Of a stretch of DNA of 64,000 nt, positions 45,858-54,384 are shown piece after piece (the stretch's first letter is position 1; every line of letters begins with the position of its first letter). The stretch spans positions 62,001 to 126,000 of the forward strand of contig JBBQZU010000005.1 in assembly GCA_038207425.1 (NCBI GenBank), in the 5' to 3' direction. Source of the DNA: JBBQZU01 sp038207425. GTDB lineage: Bacteria > Bacteroidota > Bacteroidia > Flavobacteriales_D > Cryomorphaceae. The position numbers were made by a program, and so were the translations under genes. The notes under the pieces are model-generated. The model saw only the letters and a program-made list of their open reading frames with translations. It made no database searches and was not told the DNA's origin.

Positions 45858-46506
45858 GAAGCTCCGCAAGGGTAGTTACTGAACCTTGTACCATCTGGTT
45901 CAACTGTACCTTGATCTCACTTCCTAAAGGCAGAAATACATCTACCCTCGAACCGAATTTTATAAATCCAAACTCGCGGCTCTGTGAGGCTTGATCGCCT
46001 TCTTTGGCGTAGCATACAATACGCCTCGCCACCGCTCCTGCTATTTGCCTGAAAAGCACGAATGAACCTGCGCTATTTTCAACTACCACGGTGGTGCGCT
46101 CATTCTCAGTACTTGATTTTGGATGCCATGCTACAAGGTATTTGCCGGGGTGGTATTTTGAATACTTTACCTTTCCAGAAATTGGAAACCAGTTGATATG
46201 AACATTTAGCGGCGACATAAATATGGAAACCTGTATGCGTCGGTCTTTGAAGTACTCATCTTCATTGGTTTCTTCTATCACCACCACTTTGCCGTCTGCT
46301 GGGCAAACCACTGCGCCATCATGAATGGTGAGTATACGTGTGGGAACGCGAAAAAACTGAAGTACCAATACCAGCATTACAAGGGCTGCCGGCGTGGTAA
46401 AGTACACAGCAACGATACCGCCTGAAAAGTACGAAACCACTACAAAAGCTGTAAGCGCTGCAATGGTGGTGAAGATGATAATACGGCCTTCCTTATGAAA
46501 CTTCAT
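45841..46506 (-). CDS. psd: Phosphatidylserine decarboxylase family protein
   Basis: 221 residues from ATG 46506 (a TTG directly precedes it). Two membrane helices at the N-terminus (IIIFTTIAALTAFVVVSYF; VAVYFTTPAALVMLVLVLQF), then VCPADGKVV, IFMSPLNVHINWFPISGKV and the self-cleavage site IKFGSRVDVFLPLG, where Gly-Ser processing makes the pyruvoyl group. It makes phosphatidylethanolamine. Short class typical of bacteroidota. Last gene of the rsfS-ftsH-DUF2007-cdsA-psd operon. Confidence 0.92.
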   Translation of the reverse strand: MKFHKEGRIIIFTTIAALTAFVVVSYFSGGIVAVYFTTPAALVMLVLVLQFFRVPTRILTIHDGAVVCPADGKVVVIEETNEDEYFKDRRIQVSIFMSPLNVHINWFPISGKVKYSKYHPGKYLVAWHPKSSTENERTTVVVENSAGSFVLFRQIAGAVARRIVCYAKEGDQASQSREFGFIKFGSRVDVFLPLGSEIKVQLNQMVQGSVTTLAELPTKGS

Positions 46507-46522
46507 CAATGCGGTTAATTAA

Positions 46523-47350
46523 TTATGAGGCCGAATGTACAAAAACCATCAGGTAGGTGAACACCATAGGGCTGGCCAATAGCACACCATCAAATCGGTC
46601 AAGGATGCCGCCGTGTCCCGGGAGTATATTGCTGGAGTCTTTCACCCCTGCGCTGCGTTTCAAAAGCGACTCTACCAAATCGCCTAATGTTGCTGATACC
46701 ACTATGATGGTGCCCATAGCGAGCCAATGCCATATACCCATCTGGTCGGTATAATTGGTCATAATAGCTGCACCAATCAGGGCAACGATGCCGCCGCCAA
46801 TGGCGCCTTCCCAGGTTTTCTTGGGTGAGATGCGTTCCCAAAGTTTTCTTTTGCCGAAAAGGCGGCCAAAAACATACGCACCGGTATCATTGAGCCATAG
46901 AAGTATGAAGAAACCCAGAACCACACCTGGCTGATATTCCAACACTATTTCTTCAAAAGTGAATACGTTGAGAAGGGCGAATGGAGCAATTACATAGATG
47001 ATACCCACAATGGTATGGGCAATATTATTGAAAGGATCTGGCCGCTTGCGGTAGAGTTCGTATATGAAAATAGCGACGAAGAATGGTATGCTCAGGCTTA
47101 TGATGAACCCCGAAAAAACCTGTAGTTTCACCAGTTCTATGGTGAGATATAATACTGAACCGGTAATCAGTCCGAGCATGGTTTGAGGGTGTACGCCACC
47201 AATCTTGCAAATGCTGTAATACTCCAGCATACCGAGTATGCCCACCACATAGAAGAGAGATGCCAGCGAGTAAGGGTTCCAAAGTATACAGCCCACCACG
47301 ACTATAAGAAATACCAAACCGGTTGATATACGCAGTGCAAGTTCTTTCAC
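46523..47350 (-). CDS. cdsA: Phosphatidate cytidylyltransferase
   Basis: 275 residues, about eight membrane segments. The signature SLLKRSAGVKDSSNILPGHG and GGILDRFDGVLLASP is complete, preceded by WLNDTGAYVFGRLFGKRKLW and SPKKTWEGAIGG. It makes CDP-diacylglycerol, the precursor of the phosphatidylserine that Psd uses. The start is GTG 47350 and overlaps the DUF2007 stop (GTGA). Confidence 0.94.
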   Translation of the reverse strand: MKELALRISTGLVFLIVVVGCILWNPYSLASLFYVVGILGMLEYYSICKIGGVHPQTMLGLITGSVLYLTIELVKLQVFSGFIISLSIPFFVAIFIYELYRKRPDPFNNIAHTIVGIIYVIAPFALLNVFTFEEIVLEYQPGVVLGFFILLWLNDTGAYVFGRLFGKRKLWERISPKKTWEGAIGGGIVALIGAAIMTNYTDQMGIWHWLAMGTIIVVSATLGDLVESLLKRSAGVKDSSNILPGHGGILDRFDGVLLASPMVFTYLMVFVHSAS

Positions 47351-47553
47351 AGATGCGCGTCGGTTATGATTTTCTTTGCTGGTATTACCATATTTCGCCT
47401 TACGTACAGTTCGATCTCGCCAATAACAGGATAAAAAGAGTCTTGCCTGTTCATAACCACTGCATCAATTTCATTGTCGAGCAAAATGCTTTTAAGCAAT
47501 TCTACCTTTTGCAAATTGGTTGAACTGTGCACCATTACCCAGTTATTATCCAT
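47347..47553 (-). CDS. DUF2007 (putative signal-transducing) protein
   Basis: 68 residues: VMVHSSTNLQKVELLKSIL, then DNEIDAVVMNRQDSFYPVIG and EIELYVRRNMVIPAKKII. This is the DUF2007 ferredoxin-like fold seen in small GlnB-like proteins; no function is established. It is placed between ftsH (15 bp upstream) and cdsA (4-base overlap), a conserved position in bacteroidota. Confidence 0.85.
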   Translation of the reverse strand: MDNNWVMVHSSTNLQKVELLKSILLDNEIDAVVMNRQDSFYPVIGEIELYVRRNMVIPAKKIITDAHL

Positions 47554-47568
47554 TGGAGTATAGGGCGG

Positions 47569-49671
47569 TTAAACTTTCTCAGAAAGCTCTTCAGCATCGG
47601 TTTCAGCATTGGCATCTGCAATAGATTCCTCGGTACCCGAATTGGTAACTGCTGGTACCGCATTGTCAAGTTTTTTTACATCATCCGCATCCTGTTCGGG
47701 GTGCGGTATGAGCAGTTCTTCGCTCTTGAATGGTCTTTCGCCAAATATAGTTTCAAGGTCTTCTTTGAATATTACTTCTTTCTCGAGGAGCTGCAATGCC
47801 AGCTTATCGAGCTTATCGCGGTTGTCGCTGAGTAGTTTCTTAGCGCGCTCATACTGAGCTTCGATGATCATTTTTACTTCCGAATCGATAAGCTCTGAAG
47901 TTTTCTCGCTGTAGGGCTTGGTGAAGCTGTAATCTGATGATCCGGTAGAGTCATAATAGCTTATATTTCCAACCTTCTCATTGAGTCCGTATACGGTTAC
48001 CATAGCGTAAGCCTGCTTGGTAATTTTCTCGAGATCGCTGAGCGCACCCGTTGAAATTTCATTGAACGCAACATACTCAGCAGCGCGACCTCCAAGAGCA
48101 GCACACATCTCGTCGAGAATCTGATTGCTGGTATTGAGTTGCCGCTCTTCGGGAAGGTACCAGGCTGCACCCAGTGACTGACCACGAGGCACGATGGTAA
48201 CCTTAATCAATGGTGACGCATGCTCAAGTAACCATGACACGGTAGCGTGGCCAGCTTCATGATAAGCAATTACCTTTTTCTCACGTTTTGTAATGATTTT
48301 ATTTTTCTTCTCAAGGCCACCTATCACACGGTCAACAGCATCGAGAAAGTCTTCCTTGGTTACTGTTTTTTTCCTTTTGCGGGCAGCAATCAGGGCAGCT
48401 TCATTGCAAATATTGGCTATGTCGGCACCGCTGAAGCCCGGTGTTTGTTTAGCTAGGAAGCCTATGTCAACATCCGGATCGAATTTAATCGGGCCGAGGT
48501 GTACCTTGAATATTTCCTTGCGCTCGTTGAGGTCGGGCATATCAACATAAATTTGCCTGTCGAAGCGGCCTGCGCGCATCAATGCCCTGTCAAGGATATC
48601 GGCGCGGTTGGTGGCAGCAAGTATTATTACACCACTGTTGGTACCGAAACCATCCATTTCTGTAAGAAGCTGGTTAAGGGTATTTTCACGCTCATCGTTG
48701 GCGCCCATGCTTGCGCTTTTTCCGCGGGCGCGGCCTATGGCGTCAATTTCGTCAATAAATATAATGGCTGGTGCTTTTTCCTTGGCTTGCTTGAAGAGAT
48801 CGCGCACGCGGCTCGCACCCACACCCACAAACATCTCTACAAAGTCAGAGCCTGAAAGAGAGAAGAAGGGCACCTGTGCTTCGCCTGCTACGGCTTTCGC
48901 CAAAAGGGTTTTTCCTGTACCCGGAGGGCCTACCAGTAGCGCTCCTTTTGGAATTTTTGCTCCCAGGGTGGTATATTTTTTTGGGTTTTTCAGAAAATCT
49001 ACAATTTCCTGGATTTCTTCCTTAGCGCCTTCGAGTCCGGCTACATCATTGAAGGTAACATTGGTACCTTTGGTTTTGTCAAAGAGCTGAGCTTTAGATT
49101 TACCAATGTTGAATATTTGACCACCCGCTCCGGCTCCTCCGCCAATGCGGCGCATTACGAACATCCACACGGCGATCATAATACCAATAAAAAGTACCCA
49201 TGTAAAGAGTTCTTTACCCCACTCACTGCGGGTTTTATAATCGTACTCCAGGCCGTATTGCTTGTTCCATTTGTCGAGCTTTTCCTGAAAACTATCAGCA
49301 GGGCCTACATCGAACCTGTAGTGCGGACCGGTATTTTGCGCTCCGGTAAGCACTGGCGATTTAATACGCTTTTGGTGCGTTTCATTGCTCAGCGCATCCT
49401 TTTTAATGTATACTTCTGCAAGTTGCTTGTTGTATACTATCACGCGCTCCACTTCACCATTGGTAACCATTCTTTCAAATTCAGAAAGGTTTATGCTGGC
49501 CATGCTTCCATTCCAGTTGAAAAGATTGAGTGATATAAGCACTACAACTATAATTGCATAAATCCAGTAGAAGTTAAAAGGCCGCTTCGGGCCTTGTTCT
49601 CCGCCTTGATTACCTGGAGTAAGTTTCTCCTTTAGGCTTTTAAATTGCTTGTTTTCTTTGTCTTCGGCCAT
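47569..49671 (-). CDS. ftsH: ATP-dependent zinc metalloprotease FtsH
   Basis: 700 residues. Two membrane helices flank a periplasmic part (YWIYAIIVVVLISLNLF; LFTWVLFIGIMIAVWMFVM). AAA ATPase: Walker A VGPPGTGKTLLAKA, Walker B APAIIFIDEIDAIG, SRH region with RADILDRALMRAGRFDRQIY. Protease: zinc site AYHEAGHATVSWLLEH. The acidic C-terminal tail is rich in Glu/Asp/Ala. It degrades membrane and short-lived proteins. It is encoded 8 bp after rsfS. Confidence 0.97.
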   Translation of the reverse strand: MAEDKENKQFKSLKEKLTPGNQGGEQGPKRPFNFYWIYAIIVVVLISLNLFNWNGSMASINLSEFERMVTNGEVERVIVYNKQLAEVYIKKDALSNETHQKRIKSPVLTGAQNTGPHYRFDVGPADSFQEKLDKWNKQYGLEYDYKTRSEWGKELFTWVLFIGIMIAVWMFVMRRIGGGAGAGGQIFNIGKSKAQLFDKTKGTNVTFNDVAGLEGAKEEIQEIVDFLKNPKKYTTLGAKIPKGALLVGPPGTGKTLLAKAVAGEAQVPFFSLSGSDFVEMFVGVGASRVRDLFKQAKEKAPAIIFIDEIDAIGRARGKSASMGANDERENTLNQLLTEMDGFGTNSGVIILAATNRADILDRALMRAGRFDRQIYVDMPDLNERKEIFKVHLGPIKFDPDVDIGFLAKQTPGFSGADIANICNEAALIAARKRKKTVTKEDFLDAVDRVIGGLEKKNKIITKREKKVIAYHEAGHATVSWLLEHASPLIKVTIVPRGQSLGAAWYLPEERQLNTSNQILDEMCAALGGRAAEYVAFNEISTGALSDLEKITKQAYAMVTVYGLNEKVGNISYYDSTGSSDYSFTKPYSEKTSELIDSEVKMIIEAQYERAKKLLSDNRDKLDKLALQLLEKEVIFKEDLETIFGERPFKSEELLIPHPEQDADDVKKLDNAVPAVTNSGTEESIADANAETDAEELSEKV

Positions 49672-49679
49672 TTTTCTGT

Positions 49680-50060
49680 TTAGTCCTGTAATTGAAAATC
49701 TATTTCTTTAACATCTGCGTCGGCCCATAGTTTTTCAATATTATAAAATCTTCTGGCCGGCTCTCGGAATATATGGACTACAACGTCAAAATAGTCCATT
49801 AAAATCCATTCTGCTTTCGCAGTTCCTTCTTTATGTTTTGGATCTTCACCTGTAAGCTGATGCACCATTTTATCTACTGATCTGGATATTGCTTCCACAT
49901 GCGTATCTGAGGTGCCATGGCAGATTATGAAGAAATCGCATACTGCATTGGGTAGTTTTCTCAGGTCAATGGAGCAAATTTCCAACCCCTTCACTTCCTG
50001 CATGCCTTTTATAACTGCTTTAGAAAGAAGTTCGGAAGTTTTTTTGGTTTTTTTTGTCAT
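49680..50060 (-). CDS. rsfS: Ribosome silencing factor RsfS
   Basis: 126 residues. Iojap/DUF143 family core: SKAVIKGMQEVKGLEICSI, CDFFIICHGTSDTHVEAISR, HKEGTAKAEWILMDYFDVVV and HIFREPARRFYNIEKLWAD. It binds L14 and blocks subunit joining in starvation. It is the first gene of the five-gene minus operon, transcribed from the promoter at 50083-50110. Confidence 0.94.
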   Translation of the reverse strand: MTKKTKKTSELLSKAVIKGMQEVKGLEICSIDLRKLPNAVCDFFIICHGTSDTHVEAISRSVDKMVHQLTGEDPKHKEGTAKAEWILMDYFDVVVHIFREPARRFYNIEKLWADADVKEIDFQLQD

Positions 50061-50082
50061 TCAATCGTATTAGTGAATTCGG

Positions 50083-50110
50083 CAAAATTACGCATTTTCA
50101 CGCTTTACAA
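50083..50110 (-). promoter_or_regulatory. Promoter TTG-N17-TAATTTTG for the rsfS-ftsH operon
   Basis: On the minus strand TTG is at 50110-50108 and TAATTTTG at 50090-50083, with 17 bp between: a full consensus match 23 bp before the rsfS ATG. Confidence 0.65.
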
Positions 50111-50132
50111 ATTTTTTAAAAGAACTACCATA

Positions 50133-50870
50133 ATGGGGGATATAGGCCTTCAGATAATTTCCTTTGATCAGCTTGACTCTACGAGCAACTATATTGCCAA
50201 AGCCATAGAAAGCAGACAATATGCGGAGGGTACTGTAATATTGGCGCATTTTCAGCATCAGGGCAGGGGGCAAAGAGGCAGCAATTGGCAGAGCAATGCC
50301 GGCGAAAACATCACTTTCTCGTTCGGTGTCAACTCAGATTTTTTAGCACTTCATACCCAATTTCTTTTGGCGAAAGCTATTTCTATTGCTATTGTTGACT
50401 TTTTGAAAAGCATCATAGGCCGCGAAGTTTATATTAAGTGGCCCAATGATATACTTGCCGGCGACGCCAAAATAGCCGGCTTGCTTATAGAAACTGTTGG
50501 CCACAATCCTAGATACAGCATTGTAGGCATAGGGTTAAATGTAAATCAGTTGCACTTTGCTGCACCTTACAAGGCTACCAGCATACGCCAGGAGTTGGGT
50601 GCAGAGGTGAATATTCAGGTGGTGTTAAACCAGTTGTTGGGTTATATAAACCAACGGATGGATGCTTTGATCGGGGGTTTCGAATTGCTTATTGATGCGG
50701 ACTATATGACTGCGCTGCACGGAAATGGGCGGTGGATTAATGTGGTAGCCGATGAAATTGAATTTGCAGCAATGATTACCCAGGTAGACAATAGCGGCGT
50801 AATATATATGAAAAACAAGGCGGGCCGTGTACTGAGCCACCGCGCCAAAGAGATTAAAATCAGCTTTTAA
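50133..50870 (+). CDS. birA: Biotin-[acetyl-CoA-carboxylase] ligase (no DNA-binding domain)
   Basis: 245 residues from ATG 50133. Upstream in-frame codons would add residues not seen in the family and would run over the rsfS promoter. FDQLDSTSNYIAKAIES, the biotinyl-AMP loop GRGQRGSNWQS, VYIKWPNDILAGDAKIAGLL and SIVGIGLNVNQ are diagnostic. It lacks the N-terminal HTH of E. coli BirA, so it is a ligase without repressor function. Divergent from rsfS; the 3' end overlaps the SRPBCC gene by 11 bp. Confidence 0.93.
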   Translation: MGDIGLQIISFDQLDSTSNYIAKAIESRQYAEGTVILAHFQHQGRGQRGSNWQSNAGENITFSFGVNSDFLALHTQFLLAKAISIAIVDFLKSIIGREVYIKWPNDILAGDAKIAGLLIETVGHNPRYSIVGIGLNVNQLHFAAPYKATSIRQELGAEVNIQVVLNQLLGYINQRMDALIGGFELLIDADYMTALHGNGRWINVVADEIEFAAMITQVDNSGVIYMKNKAGRVLSHRAKEIKISF

Positions 50871-51261
50871 CTTCGTTTACAAGCTTCTCGGCGATATAGT
50901 TAAAGAGATTAGAAAGAGGCTTTTCTACCATCATTTTAATAAATGGGTTTATGTCAGCTTCCATTATCAAACCGGCTTCGGTGCCGTCGCCATTTGCCGA
51001 AAGGCTTACGTTAAGTGTAAAAGGAAAGGGCGACCTTGAACCACTTTCGAGTAGCATACTGCCGGGACTGGTTTTTTCCTTTACGCTAAGGTCAATGGTA
51101 GCAGTGCCTTGTACCTTAAAGCTGCAGTAGTTTTCATTGCTCTCCCATTCAGAAATACGTTCGGCGGGGAGGAGCTTTACAAAATTGTTCAAGTCGGTTA
51201 CGAACTGAAAAACGCTCTTAGGGGTGGCGGGCACTTGTACCTTCTTGCTTTCTATTCTCAT
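50860..51261 (-). CDS. SRPBCC (START-like) domain protein
   Basis: 133 residues from ATG 51261, which fits the START-fold beginning MRIESKKVQVPATPKSVFQF better than a codon at 51279 that would overlap pyrE. KLLPAERISEWESNENYCSF and the C-terminal helix NLFNYIAEKLVNEV complete the helix-grip fold. The ligand is unknown. It follows pyrE by 8 bp on the same strand and converges on birA. Confidence 0.82.
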   Translation of the reverse strand: MRIESKKVQVPATPKSVFQFVTDLNNFVKLLPAERISEWESNENYCSFKVQGTATIDLSVKEKTSPGSMLLESGSRSPFPFTLNVSLSANGDGTEAGLIMEADINPFIKMMVEKPLSNLFNYIAEKLVNEVKS

Positions 51262-51269
51262 GCGGTTTT

Positions 51270-51908
51270 TTATCCCCAATTTGCAGGATCAACCCGCCAT
51301 GCACGGAGTGATTCTTTCTCTATTTCAGTAATATAACCCGATTTTAAGGCCTGATCGACAAGTGCATTATAGTTTGTAATAGTCTCCAGATTACAATCGG
51401 CTTTTTCTAAAGCTTTGGTTGCTACTTCGAAGCCGTAGGTAAAAATTGCTACCATTCCCTTCACTTCGCAACCTGCGTCGCGCAAAGCTTTCACTGCAGC
51501 GAGGCTACTTTTGCCTGTGCTTACAAGGTCTTCAACTACTACTACTGATTGGCCTGAATCTATGCGGCCTTCAATAAGGTTTTGCATCCCATGGCCCTTG
51601 GCCTCTGACCGCACATATACAAAGGGTAACCCCAATTCCTGAGCTACAAGTGCACCAAGTGCTATGCCTCCGGTTGCCACACCTGCAATAACGTCAGGTT
51701 TTCCGAACACATCTTCTATAATACGCACAAATTCCTGACGGATATGCGTCCTTATTTTTGGGTAGGAAAGCGTGATGCGGTTATCGCAATAGATAGGAGA
51801 TTTCCAACCACTGGCCCATGTAAAGGGCGATTTTGGTTGAAGTTTTACAGCTTTGATGCTTAGTAGAAATTCAGCTACTTTTGGGGCCGAATCACTGATT
51901 GATTGCAT
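51270..51908 (-). CDS. pyrE: Orotate phosphoribosyltransferase
   Basis: 212 residues from ATG 51908, the normal OPRT length; longer upstream frames overlap the divergent gene. FTWASGWKSPIYCDNRITLS, VAGVATGGIALGALVAQEL and the PRPP motif VVVVEDLVSTGKSSLAAVKA are present. It makes OMP in pyrimidine synthesis. The predicted promoter at 51913-51941 places the transcription start at the ATG itself, suggesting a leaderless message. Confidence 0.95.
   Translation of the reverse strand: MQSISDSAPKVAEFLLSIKAVKLQPKSPFTWASGWKSPIYCDNRITLSYPKIRTHIRQEFVRIIEDVFGKPDVIAGVATGGIALGALVAQELGLPFVYVRSEAKGHGMQNLIEGRIDSGQSVVVVEDLVSTGKSSLAAVKALRDAGCEVKGMVAIFTYGFEVATKALEKADCNLETITNYNALVDQALKSGYITEIEKESLRAWRVDPANWG
51853..51883 (+). 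promoter_or_regulatory. Promoter TTG-N20-TACTTTTG for the NUDIX gene (inside pyrE)
   Basis: TTG 51853-51855, TACTTTTG 51876-51883, spacer 20 bp. It lies within the first codons of pyrE on the other strand, 32 bp before the NUDIX ATG. Confidence 0.5.
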
Positions 51909-51912
51909 GCTG

Positions 51913-51941
51913 CAAATGTATAAAGTTTTCATCAACGACAA
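51913..51941 (-). promoter_or_regulatory. Promoter TTG-N18-TACATTTG for pyrE (inside the NUDIX gene)
   Basis: On the minus strand TTG is 51941-51939 and TACATTTG 51920-51913, spacer 18 bp. The -7 box covers the NUDIX start codon, and its end is only 5 bases from the pyrE ATG. Confidence 0.55.
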
Positions 51942-52524
51942 GCCAGTGTTTTTAACACCGGCTTGCAATTTAGAGCTGCTTGCTAATCACATGGTTTACC
52001 TTCGGTACGATGATTTTGAAGAGCTCCATTTTCTTATTTCAATGCTCGAAGATACCGAGCTGAAGGGTGCTGTAATATACGGTGTCGACTTTGACCTGCT
52101 TTGGGCTGATTTCAGAGCCCACTTTCGTGAAATAGAAGCTGCCGGTGGGGTAGTGCGAAACCAATTGGGAGAAATTCTCTTTATTCACCGCCTTGAAAAG
52201 TGGGATTTGCCGAAAGGCAAAATTGAACCGGGTGAAGTGCCGCTGGAAGCTGCTCTGCGCGAAGTGGAGGAAGAATGTGGTATTGTAAATCTTCAGGCAG
52301 GAAAACATATTGCCGATACATACCATACGTATAGCGTGAATGGAATTCGCTATCTGAAACGCACTTATTGGTATGAGATGCACAGCGAACAAAAAACCTT
52401 TACCGCACAAAAAGAAGAAGGAATTACGCTGGTGAAATGGATAGGTAGCGGCGATGTAGACTGGCAGAAGATGCCAAGCTATGAAAGCATTATAGATATG
52501 CTTAACACTTCAGTACTTCACTGA
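51916..52524 (+). CDS. NUDIX hydrolase
   Basis: 202 residues from ATG 51916. The NUDIX box is intact: GKIEPGEVPLEAALREVEEE followed by CGI (about residues 106-128; G-x5-E-x7-R-E-x2-E-E-x-G). An N-terminal extension of about 75 residues (VFINDKPVFLTPACNLELLA) precedes the NUDIX fold and is typical of a bacteroidota subgroup. The substrate is unknown. Its start is 7 bp from the divergent pyrE start. The 3' end overlaps the next, convergent gene by 7 bp. Confidence 0.9.
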   Translation: MYKVFINDKPVFLTPACNLELLANHMVYLRYDDFEELHFLISMLEDTELKGAVIYGVDFDLLWADFRAHFREIEAAGGVVRNQLGEILFIHRLEKWDLPKGKIEPGEVPLEAALREVEEECGIVNLQAGKHIADTYHTYSVNGIRYLKRTYWYEMHSEQKTFTAQKEEGITLVKWIGSGDVDWQKMPSYESIIDMLNTSVLH

Positions 52525-53918
52525 CCCACCTTGATTTTGTCTTTTTCTTCGCGCTGCGTTTTCAACTTGTACAGTTCGTTTTCAAGCCCTGCGCCGGGTT
52601 TTACGGCGTTGCGTCCCGTTAGATTTCCATTGGCATCAAACCAAGCAAAACAAGGGATGGTATACACATCGAGACTTTCCATAAACTTGCGTACATCACC
52701 TATATTTACTGATGTCCAGTAAGCAGGCGGAGCAGCGATACCTTCTTGTGCTAGGCTCACTTCAACAATTCTGAAATCTTGAGGGTATTTTTTCATCAAC
52801 CCTTCAAGTAGCTGCATTTCTTTGTAACTCTCGGTGCTCCACGGAGCTGTAATGGCAAGATAATACGGGGCATTTTCTTTGTTGCCATCGGCAGTTTTGA
52901 GCATGCCGGGATCAATATCAAGACCCAACTCAAATAGCGAAAGTGTTTTGGATGATCTTGTCATTTTATCATTCAAATTCTTTGCAATTTCTGAAATGAT
53001 CGGGGTGGCTGGCTTTTCGGCAAGTTTTTTTGTAATGCTCAGCAACGCAGTAAGAGGATACTTTTTGTTGGTGTACACCTCACTTATTGATTTGAGCAAG
53101 ACAAGCTGTCTGATTTCTTCTCTTTCAAGAAATTGATCCTTGAGTATTAAGCTGTCAATTTCAGCAAAGGAAATCCCTTCCGTGAGTCGATTATAAAGGG
53201 TTTTGCCTCTAAATCGGCTATCGAATGCGTTGAAGTAAGAGGCGTAGTAAAGGTCGAAGAATGCGTACCAAGCAGGATTGTGTATGCTCAGAGTGGAATT
53301 TTTCAGATATACTTCGTATAAATCAGCTTTCGACAGGGCATTGCTTAGCTTCATTTCGGCAATGGTGTACCGCAGATAGGTATTCATAAATTGATTGTCT
53401 GTATAGCGGTCGGAGTTGGCTTGTTCAAATTCCAATACCTTTTGCCGCAAGCCACGGGTGCCTACCAGGAAAGCATTGTCGTTGTAAAATCCGTAGTATG
53501 CATAATCAACTTTTGCCATAAGGGCCGCATTGCTGTTGCTGTCAAGATCAATATAAGCGTACTCGAAATTTACTTTTTGCCAGGTATCTATCAGTTTGTT
53601 GAGCTCATTGGGCATGATTTCTATTTCGACTTTTTGGCCCGGGTCAATGCAAATGGGTGCGGAGTACCTGTTTACAAATAGGTGAAGGCAAGTGGTAGCG
53701 TCAATTTTTGCAGAAAGGCTGAAGCTGCCATCGGCGGCAATTACTGTCTTTGCCAATTGCACCTCAGTGCTGGTAATTGGATCGGTAAATTGCAATAGTC
53801 TGATTTCCCTGCCCGCCCATTCGCGGGCGATGCCTTCTATTGTGGCATTTTTTGGCTGCGCGGCAGATAGTAGCGGCGCAAAAACGAAGAGAGAAATGAG
53901 CGACTTAAAAATCGTCAT
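52518..53918 (-). CDS. Thioredoxin-like (TlpA/DUF4369-type) secreted protein lacking the CxxC pair
   Basis: 466 residues with a signal peptide (LISLFVFAPLLSAAQ). The N-terminus resembles the DUF4369-type domain (ATIEGIAREWAGREIRLLQF, VIAADGSFSLSAKI), followed by a long helical middle and a C-terminal thioredoxin fold. Where TlpA has W-C-x-x-C this protein reads APWSTESYKEMQLLEGL, so both redox cysteines are missing, while the cis-Pro loop YTIPCFAWFDANGN is kept. A structural or binding role is more likely than disulfide chemistry. The start overlaps coaD by 14 bp. Confidence 0.8.
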   Translation of the reverse strand: MTIFKSLISLFVFAPLLSAAQPKNATIEGIAREWAGREIRLLQFTDPITSTEVQLAKTVIAADGSFSLSAKIDATTCLHLFVNRYSAPICIDPGQKVEIEIMPNELNKLIDTWQKVNFEYAYIDLDSNSNAALMAKVDYAYYGFYNDNAFLVGTRGLRQKVLEFEQANSDRYTDNQFMNTYLRYTIAEMKLSNALSKADLYEVYLKNSTLSIHNPAWYAFFDLYYASYFNAFDSRFRGKTLYNRLTEGISFAEIDSLILKDQFLEREEIRQLVLLKSISEVYTNKKYPLTALLSITKKLAEKPATPIISEIAKNLNDKMTRSSKTLSLFELGLDIDPGMLKTADGNKENAPYYLAITAPWSTESYKEMQLLEGLMKKYPQDFRIVEVSLAQEGIAAPPAYWTSVNIGDVRKFMESLDVYTIPCFAWFDANGNLTGRNAVKPGAGLENELYKLKTQREEKDKIKVGQ

Positions 53919-54375
53919 TAATCTGTATTGTGTTAGGAATGAATTTGCTCACGTCGCCACCGTGGCGGATAATATCGCGTACTATGGTGGAGCTGTATGC
54001 TGCAAGCTCAGGGTTGGTAACCAGAAAGAGTGTGTCAACTTCGGGCGCCAGCTCGCGGTTTATTTGGGCAATACCCTTTTCGAACTGAAAATCTTCTGCA
54101 TTGCGCAGTCCGCGTATGATGAACGATGCACCAATGCTGCGGCAATAATTCACTGTGAGGCCTTCATATGAGGCTACCGATACTTTGTCTTCGAAGGTGA
54201 AAGTTTGTTGGATCCACTTAATACGCTGTTCGAGGCTGAACATATACTTCTTTTCAGCATTAACGCCAATTGCCACCACAATCTTGTCAAAGAGTGGTAA
54301 AGAGCGGCGCACCATACTTTCATGACCTTTGGTAATAGGATCGAAGGTGCCGGGAAAAACTGCAATTCTTGCCAT
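53905..54375 (-). CDS. coaD: Pantetheine-phosphate adenylyltransferase
   Basis: 156 residues. VFPGTFDPITKGHESMVRRS (T/HxGH nucleotidyltransferase motif), VAIGVNAEKKYMFSLEQRI, FIIRGLRNAEDFQFEKGIAQ and the terminal AYSSTIVRDIIRHGGDVSKF. It makes dephospho-CoA. It sits 9 bp after kdsA and overlaps the thioredoxin-like gene by 14 bp. Confidence 0.96.
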   Translation of the reverse strand: MARIAVFPGTFDPITKGHESMVRRSLPLFDKIVVAIGVNAEKKYMFSLEQRIKWIQQTFTFEDKVSVASYEGLTVNYCRSIGASFIIRGLRNAEDFQFEKGIAQINRELAPEVDTLFLVTNPELAAYSSTIVRDIIRHGGDVSKFIPNTIQINDDF

Positions 54376-54384
54376 TGCGTGGGT

